A stretch of DNA of 64,000 bases from the NCBI GenBank assembly GCA_001709035.1, contig LVKA01000027.1, forward strand, positions 62,001 to 126,000, given 5' to 3'. Position numbers and translations under genes: made by a program. Source of the stretch: Candidatus Thiodiazotropha endoloripes (GTDB lineage: Bacteria; Pseudomonadota; Gammaproteobacteria; Chromatiales; Chromatiaceae). Each line of letters opens with the position of its first letter. Positions within the stretch are counted from its first letter, which is position 1. The notes below the pieces were generated by a model. That model saw only the letters and a list, made by a program, of their open reading frames with translations, searched no databases and was not told where the DNA came from. Below, in pieces: positions 58,528 through 64,000 of this stretch.

Positions 58528-59174
58528 TCAATTCTCCGGACCAGTCGAACGAAATTCAGAAAACCGGGATGCTCAAGATGGGGCAGTTTGCGCTCCCTGA
58601 TACGATATTCGATGAGTAATCCCGCAATAACAATTAGATAGTTTACAAAGTTCGTGAAAAGTGACCAGGTTTCTGTGTCAGCATAATGTGCCAGAAGGGC
58701 GCTCTCAATCGTCAAAAACGCAAACATGCACGACCAGAACAGGGTGACCCGCCGGGTGTAGAGGCGTTCGTAATCGTTCAAATCCCGCTCATCTTTGTGC
58801 ATCAGCTCCGCAAAGCGGGTGATCAATGGCGTCTGTCCAGGCAGCAGGGTCATGGTAAACAGTGTAAACAGGCTACCGTTGATTGCTATCGGCGGCAATT
58901 TCAAAAGCTGAATCGTATCCGGCTTCATGAAGATCAACCAGGCAATGCCAAACAGGGCGATGGCAATGATCAGCCAGCCGATCAGCCGGCCTTTGATCAG
59001 CTCAAGTCCACCCCAGTTCGCTAGCAGCAACATCAGGATCAGGCTGGGTGCGGTCAGGCTGTCACTGACGACGCCGAAATGGAGCACCAGAGGATAGGCG
59101 AGGGCGAGCAGCAGCAAGCCGATGTGAGCAAGTCGCCGCAGTGGGTCGTTAACTTCGTGTTGGACTCCGTTCAT
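58509..59174 (-). CDS. COG4648-type integral membrane protein
   Basis: A 221-residue inner-membrane protein with about six hydrophobic segments, including LAHIGLLLLALAYPLVLHFG and LIGWLIIAIALFGIAWLIF. The conserved RFAELMHKDERDLNDYERLY and YTRRVTLFWSCMFAF match the family found in aryl-polyene loci. The function is unknown; it may help deliver lipid-linked product. ATG 59174 is preferred; GTG 59195 would add seven residues. The gene is coupled to the AMP ligase. Confidence 0.8.
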   Translation of the reverse strand: MNGVQHEVNDPLRRLAHIGLLLLALAYPLVLHFGVVSDSLTAPSLILMLLLANWGGLELIKGRLIGWLIIAIALFGIAWLIFMKPDTIQLLKLPPIAINGSLFTLFTMTLLPGQTPLITRFAELMHKDERDLNDYERLYTRRVTLFWSCMFAFLTIESALLAHYADTETWSLFTNFVNYLIVIAGLLIEYRIRERKLPHLEHPGFLNFVRLVRRIEWRSLL

Positions 59175-59243
59175 TATTATTTCGTAGCTCAGCACCAGGT
59201 CTATGACACGATTTAGTCAAAACCTGAGCTTGGTCCTTTAACT

Positions 59244-61550
59244 CTATGAATTCATTCGGGACAAGGCGTAAGTGGCAAGATAGCTCATTACAACGCCGAT
59301 GGCGACTGTCAGGCCGATTGCGTGTAACACGGGAATCGAAGAACTGGCAAGGATCGCAAACACACCTGCGGTACTCAGGGCGCAAACGCTCAGGGCATGC
59401 AGGGTTAGCAGTGCATCACCCTGCTGCTGTTCGCGACGGCCGAAAAACAGGCTGTAATCCAGACCGATGCCCAGTACCAGCATCAGTGAGATCAGATGAA
59501 ACAGGTTCAGGGCTTCACCCATCAAATGTAACACACCCACACTGGCCAGAATAGCCAGGCCGATGGGTATCAGGGTGGTCAGCGCCCGTTTCAACGAGCC
59601 CAGGCCAATCCACAACAGGATCAGCATCAGACCACTGCCGAGGGCCACCCGCTGCAGGATCTGCAGTCTGAAATCCCCCACCAGGCCACTCACCTCCTGC
59701 TTCAGGTTCAGATAACTCACCTCAGGAAGGTTTGCCTCAACATAGATCTTAATCTGCTCGGGATCGGCAACAGTTTGCAGGGGGATCAGAGCGAACCAGG
59801 CCGATTGACCCTCGCGGATCATGCTCTCCAGGCGGGTTTTCAACTCGCTCGACATGGCCTCCGCATAGCTGAGGGGAGGCAGGCTGCGGCTCTGTTCGAT
59901 CGCTGCGATAAACGGATCAAAAGCAGCCTCGCGAAACGGCAGTCCCTGCATGGCCTGTTGCAGATTGTCCGAGAGCCCCTGCCGATCGGGCAATGATTGT
60001 TGCCTGGCACTCTGTTGCTGTTCACTGGGGAGATAATCACTGGGGAGTGAGATGTCGATCAACGAAGCGCCTGCCGGATCCTGTTGCAGATGCTGGCGTA
60101 GCGCTTCACTGTGCTGCAGCAGCTGTTGTGGATCCTCCGCTTGGATCAGCAACAGGTGGCTGGGATCGCTGGTGCTGAAATGTTGGCGAAGCTGCCGATC
60201 CTGCTCCAGCAATGCCTTGGGCAGCGGGGAGAAGGTGGCAATATCATCCTGCCAGAGCGGCTTCGAGGAGAGCAGCAGAGTGGTCAGGCTGATCACCGCC
60301 AATGCAAGCATCACCAGTGAGGGCCAGATCTTCCTTTTGAGCATCACACTGAGCAGCGTCATGCCTCTTGGCTGAGGCGGTGAGAAGGGTTGGGGAAAGA
60401 CTCTCGGCAGCAGCAGGCGGCTGGTCAATGCGGCCGTCAGCAGACCGGTCAGGGTAAACAGGCCCAGTTGACGCAGCCCAACGAAATCGGTGGTCAACAG
60501 CACCAGATAGGCGATGCAGGTGGTGATGACCCCCAGGCGCAGGGTTCGCCAGATCGACAGCATGGTGCTGTCTACCGGCTCGGAGTGACGAAGATGGCTG
60601 AACAGATGGATCGGGTAGTCCAGTGTCACCCCGAGCAAGGTGATGCCGAATGCCAGGGTGATGCCATGCAACTCACCAAACGCAAGCTGACAGACGATGG
60701 CGCCGGCCAGCAGGGCACTCAGTAGTGGCAGGGCGGCAAACAGCAGATAGGGGAGAAACCGGTAGGCACTGAACAACAGCAGAGCGATCAGTGCCGAGGC
60801 GACCATGCTGAGCGTCTGGGTCTCATAGTGGATGACAGCCCTGGATTGCACGCCGAAAACGCCAGGGCCGCTGATGATCAAGTGATGTTTGGCATCTTGA
60901 TCGAGACGGGCAAACTCATCCCGCAGATAGGTGAGAACCGCCTGCTGCTCATCGAGTTCGAGTCCTCCGGCCCGGGTCTGTACCAGCAGCAGGGCCATCT
61001 CCCCCTGCTTCGACTGCCACACACCCTGTTCCCGGTGGATGCTCTGTTCGGCCAGCCAACTGCGCAGCATGGCCTGGTAACTGCCCATGGGATCGGCTGC
61101 CAGAAGATCCTTGAATGGGGAGGGGAAGGGGGCTTTCAACTCCTCCAGACGCTGCTTCAGCGCTGTATTGAGACGCTCCGCGCTGAATGCTGAAGCCCCG
61201 ACCCCGGGTGAGATCAGGTAGCGGTATTTGAAAAGCAGCGGATCGATCTGCAACGCCCCGGGAGCGCCGTTTTCAACCCGGCTGAGCAGGGGGCTGGTGC
61301 GTAGACGGGCTGTCAATTGTTGACTGAGATCGGCGCGGGATATCGCATCGCCTTGAGTGATCGCCAGCAATAGCAGTCGGTTGGCCGGGCCCTGATTGAT
61401 TTCATTCAGCAGTATCTGCTGGTCCGGGGCTGTGCCCTCCGGCAGAAACAGGCTCATATCGGTACGCAAGGAGACCTGACTGAACACCCACCAACTGCAG
61501 AGTGCCAGTGCGGCAAGCCAGGCCAGCAGGGTGTGTATTCGGATGGTCAT
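59244..61550 (-). CDS. MMPL/RND-family exporter
   Basis: A 768-residue transporter with two RND-like repeats. N-terminal and middle membrane bundles include IYSG-type segments such as FGITLLGVTLDYPIHLF near residue 300 and LMLVLGIGLDYSLFFGRRE near 690, each with the acidic residue expected in the proton relay (D of LDY). Large periplasmic loops separate them. Members of this family export lipids, and in aryl-polyene loci it likely moves the finished lipid across or out of the inner membrane. LolA-like and acyltransferase genes precede it. Confidence 0.9.
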   Translation of the reverse strand: MTIRIHTLLAWLAALALCSWWVFSQVSLRTDMSLFLPEGTAPDQQILLNEINQGPANRLLLLAITQGDAISRADLSQQLTARLRTSPLLSRVENGAPGALQIDPLLFKYRYLISPGVGASAFSAERLNTALKQRLEELKAPFPSPFKDLLAADPMGSYQAMLRSWLAEQSIHREQGVWQSKQGEMALLLVQTRAGGLELDEQQAVLTYLRDEFARLDQDAKHHLIISGPGVFGVQSRAVIHYETQTLSMVASALIALLLFSAYRFLPYLLFAALPLLSALLAGAIVCQLAFGELHGITLAFGITLLGVTLDYPIHLFSHLRHSEPVDSTMLSIWRTLRLGVITTCIAYLVLLTTDFVGLRQLGLFTLTGLLTAALTSRLLLPRVFPQPFSPPQPRGMTLLSVMLKRKIWPSLVMLALAVISLTTLLLSSKPLWQDDIATFSPLPKALLEQDRQLRQHFSTSDPSHLLLIQAEDPQQLLQHSEALRQHLQQDPAGASLIDISLPSDYLPSEQQQSARQQSLPDRQGLSDNLQQAMQGLPFREAAFDPFIAAIEQSRSLPPLSYAEAMSSELKTRLESMIREGQSAWFALIPLQTVADPEQIKIYVEANLPEVSYLNLKQEVSGLVGDFRLQILQRVALGSGLMLILLWIGLGSLKRALTTLIPIGLAILASVGVLHLMGEALNLFHLISLMLVLGIGLDYSLFFGRREQQQGDALLTLHALSVCALSTAGVFAILASSSIPVLHAIGLTVAIGVVMSYLATYALSRMNS

Positions 61551-61596
61551 TGTCGGTTCATGCTATCGGTGGGGCTTGCAGAGGACCAGTCGACAC

Positions 61597-62190
61597 TCAT
61601 TCCCCGATGGGCATCAACTGGGTGATGATCTGATCACCGTTGCTCTCGATCACCAGGTAGCGTTCGATCTGCAGGTCTGTTCCTGTGATCTCGATACGGG
61701 TGATCTTGTTGCCCAGTGCCCCCGCTCTGGGGATCAGATTCAGGCGCCAGGCATCCCGGCTGCCAGTCAGTTCGGGGTTGAAATAGCGTTCGAGTGTCTC
61801 CCGATCACCACTCAATACCGAGCGGAAGGAGGCGCTGAAAGCCAGCAGTTCCGGGATGTTGTCCAGCAGCACAACCTGTTGCTGTTGATTCCGCCACAGG
61901 GTCAGCCGATTCCCCTCGATCTCATATTTGGTGCGGCTCGGTGGTGCGAGGGTTCTGACCAATCGATCGGGTGGCTGGAACAGCAGGGTGCCCTGTTGTT
62001 CGATCGGTTGATCGAGCAGGGCCAGTTGGCGTGTTTCGGTGAAACGGGCCTGCCGCTCGCCAGACGCCTGCCACTGAGTCATCAGATAGTCCAATGACCA
62101 GTGCGGTTCTTCGGCCGCTGCCGGTAAGCTCAGACTGAACAACAGCAGAACGAGTGACAGAAAGGTGATCCCTGACCTATTCAGAGGCAT
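61597..62190 (-). CDS. LolA-like outer-membrane lipoprotein carrier
   Basis: A 197-residue periplasmic protein with a cleavable signal (ITFLSLVLLLFSLSLPAAA) and a LolA-type fold: QWQASGERQARFTETRQLAL near residue 40, GTLLFQPPDRLVRTLAPPS near 65, and IEGNRLTLW. The LolA family ferries hydrophobic cargo across the periplasm, so this copy is likely dedicated to the aryl-polyene lipid. ATG 62190 was chosen; the longer frame upstream lies in the acyltransferase gene. It overlaps that gene by 14 bases. Confidence 0.88.
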   Translation of the reverse strand: MPLNRSGITFLSLVLLLFSLSLPAAAEEPHWSLDYLMTQWQASGERQARFTETRQLALLDQPIEQQGTLLFQPPDRLVRTLAPPSRTKYEIEGNRLTLWRNQQQQVVLLDNIPELLAFSASFRSVLSGDRETLERYFNPELTGSRDAWRLNLIPRAGALGNKITRIEITGTDLQIERYLVIESNGDQIITQLMPIGE

Positions 62191-63082
62191 CGTCGCGCCC
62201 CCAGAAGTCGTAGAAATTAAACCAGTTGTAGGGCGCGTGACGGGCATGGAACTCCAACCTGTCCGCATAGCGCTGGGTCCAGGTTTGCAACATCTCCTCC
62301 CGACGTCCCCGCTCAAGCTCCACCCGATCGGTAAAATGCTCCATACGGATCTGATAGCGGTTTCCCCCCAGGTAGAGTCCGAAGAAGAGAAATACCGGGC
62401 ACTTCATGATCGAGGCAAGCAGCATCGGGCCCTGGGGAAAGGTGGTGTCCCGGCCGAGAAACTGGCACTGCACGGTTTTGTTGGTATCGGTGACGCGGTC
62501 ACCCAGCAGACCGAGGATGCCGCCCTGATCGACCACCTCCTGGGCTTTAATCAGGGTGTCTGGTCGGCCCAGCTCGATGATGCTGTCGACGAGCGATGGG
62601 TTCAGCTCGGAGAAGACCTGCATCATCATCTCGTTGTGTTGAGGATACATGAGGATCTTCAGCGGCAGTTCCCGTTTTGTGATCGCCGTGGCGCGAAGAA
62701 TCTCAAAACTGCCCAGATGGGAACCGAGCAGAATGCAGCCCTGATTGGCATCGAGATGTTGGGCGATCAGCTTATGGTTGTGGATCTCCAGATCGAAGTA
62801 GTCATAGCGATCCGCCATCAGGAATACCCGGTCGAGGATGGTGGCCGAGAAGGTGTGTATGTGTTTGGCGTTATCGAGCAGGTTGGCGGGGCGGTCGAGG
62901 GTAAGATTGAGATAATCGGTCGAGGCACGCCGCTGGTTGGATCCGGTGATCAGGAAGTAGAGGGTGATCGGGTAGAGTATCAGGCGAGCGGTGAATCTCC
63001 CAAGATTCAAGGCAATCCAGAGAATCAGATGGAGCGCACCTGTGGTACCCCGTTCAACCTGCCCCTGCCATCGTCTGCTCAA
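62177..63082 (-). CDS. LpxL/HtrB-type acyltransferase
   Basis: A 301-residue membrane-associated acyltransferase of the lauroyl-transferase family. The catalytic HX4E motif is GSHLGSFE with His122 and Glu127; LGRPDTLIKAQEVVDQGG near 180 and LLGDRVTDTNKTVQCQF near 205 are also typical. One N-terminal membrane segment is present (LILWIALNLGRF). The TTG start at 63082 overlaps the previous stop as TTGA. It probably attaches the polyene acyl group to a lipid acceptor. Confidence 0.88.
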   Translation of the reverse strand: MSRRWQGQVERGTTGALHLILWIALNLGRFTARLILYPITLYFLITGSNQRRASTDYLNLTLDRPANLLDNAKHIHTFSATILDRVFLMADRYDYFDLEIHNHKLIAQHLDANQGCILLGSHLGSFEILRATAITKRELPLKILMYPQHNEMMMQVFSELNPSLVDSIIELGRPDTLIKAQEVVDQGGILGLLGDRVTDTNKTVQCQFLGRDTTFPQGPMLLASIMKCPVFLFFGLYLGGNRYQIRMEHFTDRVELERGRREEMLQTWTQRYADRLEFHARHAPYNWFNFYDFWGRDDASE

Positions 63083-63387
63083 GGATTTGATCCACTCTCA
63101 ATATAGGCCAGCTTGCCGGCTGTTATGATTTGATCATCGACTGCACACTCGAAGCTGATCTGGCCGGGTTTCATTTCAGCGCGTAGCTCAAAGCCCTGTT
63201 CAGGCAGCAGCGGCTGCATGAATTTGGCGGTGATGATTTCATTGATGCTGATCTCGGGTAAATGGTGTTCAAGCAGCTCGATCACCCGGTCCAGGATCAA
63301 AGTTCCCGGTACGATGGGATTGTCTGGGAAATGGCCAGCCAGACAGGGATGATCTTTGGCAAAGGGGTCTGCTGTTTCGCGCCACAC
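63079..63387 (-). CDS. FabZ-type hotdog dehydratase, ApeI-like
   Basis: A 102-residue hotdog-fold protein. The active-site helix AGHFPDNPIVPGTLILDRVI lies near residue 17, with KFMQPLLPEQGFELRAEM near 60. It is short for FabZ, as expected for an ApeI-type subunit that needs an ApeP-type partner (54368-54820). The GTG start at 63387 lies 2 bases after the ACP stop. Confidence 0.88.
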   Translation of the reverse strand: MWRETADPFAKDHPCLAGHFPDNPIVPGTLILDRVIELLEHHLPEISINEIITAKFMQPLLPEQGFELRAEMKPGQISFECAVDDQIITAGKLAYIESGSNP

Positions 63388-63389
63388 AG

Positions 63390-63653
63390 TCAGCGATTAT
63401 CCACGATGTACTGAGTCAATTTGGATAGGGAAGAGAAGATCTCGGTGAGATTCTCGTCGTCAGCTTTTAATTGAATGCCGAATTTCTGTTTGATACCTAA
63501 TGAAAGCTCCAGTGCGTCAATCGAGTCGAGTCCGAGGCCGTCTCTAAACAGGGGTGCGTCAGATTCAATTTCTTCAGCAGTGACGTCTTCCAGATTGAGG
63601 GTCTCAACAATCAGCTGAGCAACTTCGAGTTCGGTAGGTGATGCACTTTCCAT
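63390..63653 (-). CDS. acyl carrier protein
   Basis: Small acidic protein (87 residues) carrying growing chains on phosphopantetheine. The attachment site is GLGLDSIDALEL with Ser44. The length suits a dedicated ACP rather than general AcpP, whose usual LGADSLDT motif differs. It is the first gene visible in the leftward aryl-polyene block; further genes may lie beyond the window edge. Confidence 0.93.
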   Translation of the reverse strand: MESASPTELEVAQLIVETLNLEDVTAEEIESDAPLFRDGLGLDSIDALELSLGIKQKFGIQLKADDENLTEIFSSLSKLTQYIVDNR

Positions 63654-64000
63654 CTATTTGTCTATCCAGTGAATTTAGCAAAAAACAGTGATTGTCGGAG
63701 GATTGCCTGCGGCAACTGTCCCCGGAATCTCTATATCTTACCGAAAAAACCCGGGATACAACCACTATTCTTTAAGGAAACTCTGAATCAGTCTGAGACC
63801 AACAGGTTGTCGAACAATTTGTGCCGACTCAAGGCGTAGACCCTGATTGCATGCCCTTTGCTGCGATGATCGGTATCTCGCTAGCGGTGCATGTGCCGTC
63901 AGCTTGTCAGTGCATCACTTGTTGTCAGAGAGCCAGCATGATCCATTAAAGAGCCGGAAACCTCAGGCCGGTCTTTGATTCCCACGAACGCCTCATTCCA
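63654..64000. other. right-edge noncoding region
   Basis: No protein family could be supported in the last 347 bases. The proximal part must hold the promoter or coupling region of the ACP operon; a short inverted repeat TTGCC-TGC-GGCAA lies near 63705. Further locus genes may start beyond base 64000. Confidence 0.5.

Noticed and set aside
62165-63106. 313-codon plus-strand open frame
   Set aside because: Opposite the acyltransferase gene, whose HX4E motif and tight coupling to its neighbours prove the minus strand.

Overview
The window is a continuous piece of chromosome from a gammaproteobacterium. The evidence is the block bamE-fur-recN-nadK-hrcA-grpE-dnaK-dnaJ-dapB, a two-partner LapA/LapB pair, tmRNA with an ANDDNYALAA tag, a tRNA-Glu with encoded CCA, a 1295-residue PurL and an aryl-polyene-type pigment locus. 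Gene order and base composition resemble sulfur-oxidising or other Chromatiales-like marine lineages, but that placement is inference. No phage, CRISPR array or complete insertion sequence was seen.

Layout. 1-7637: surface polysaccharide precursors, with rfbBACD for dTDP-L-rhamnose, an ExeA-type AAA+ ATPase, a phosphohexomutase and a bifunctional GDP-mannose enzyme. 7638-10747: a visibly AT-rich islet holding a LuxR-type regulator gene split by one in-frame stop and a Cys-rich PPC-domain lipoprotein. It ends at the 3' end of ssrA, a classic island attachment site. 10748-25436: housekeeping genes (ssrA, smpB, a sodium symporter, ratA, rnfH, bamE, fur, recN, nadK), the HrcA/CIRCE-controlled chaperone genes, dapB, a small lipoprotein and an orphan FliK. 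25846-34299: lapA, lapB, pyrF, galU, tRNA-Glu, then pcnB-folK-dNK-panBC and panD. 34395-44874: glycogen metabolism (glgA, pgi, glgB, glgC, a GH57 enzyme, malQ). 45700-49587: purL. 49991-64000: a halogenase-like flavoenzyme, a DUF218 protein, a MITE-like palindromic element, a small lipoprotein, and an aryl-polyene-type locus transcribed leftward and truncated by the window edge.

How the genes fit together. GalU, RfbBACD and the mannose enzymes supply activated sugars for exopolysaccharide or LPS, and LapA/LapB tune LPS synthesis. GlgC/GlgA/GlgB with GH57, MalQ and Pgi make and remodel glycogen. SmpB and tmRNA form the trans-translation pair. HrcA represses through the CIRCE site in front of its own gene. 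The 52.9-63.7 kb genes form an iterative type II fatty-acid/PKS-like pathway (acyl carrier protein, AMP ligase, ketosynthase, chain-length-factor-like partner, ketoreductase, two hotdog dehydratases) plus outer-membrane delivery functions (acyltransferase, LolA-like and MMPL proteins).

Points most worth a second look: a flavoprotein with a halogenase-type WxWxIP signature beside the aryl-polyene locus; the 266-bp element with about 31-bp terminal inverted repeats and solo relatives elsewhere in the window; two strong intrinsic terminators without genes at 44.9-45.6 kb, suggesting small RNAs; and the AT-rich islet with its 18-bp palindrome.
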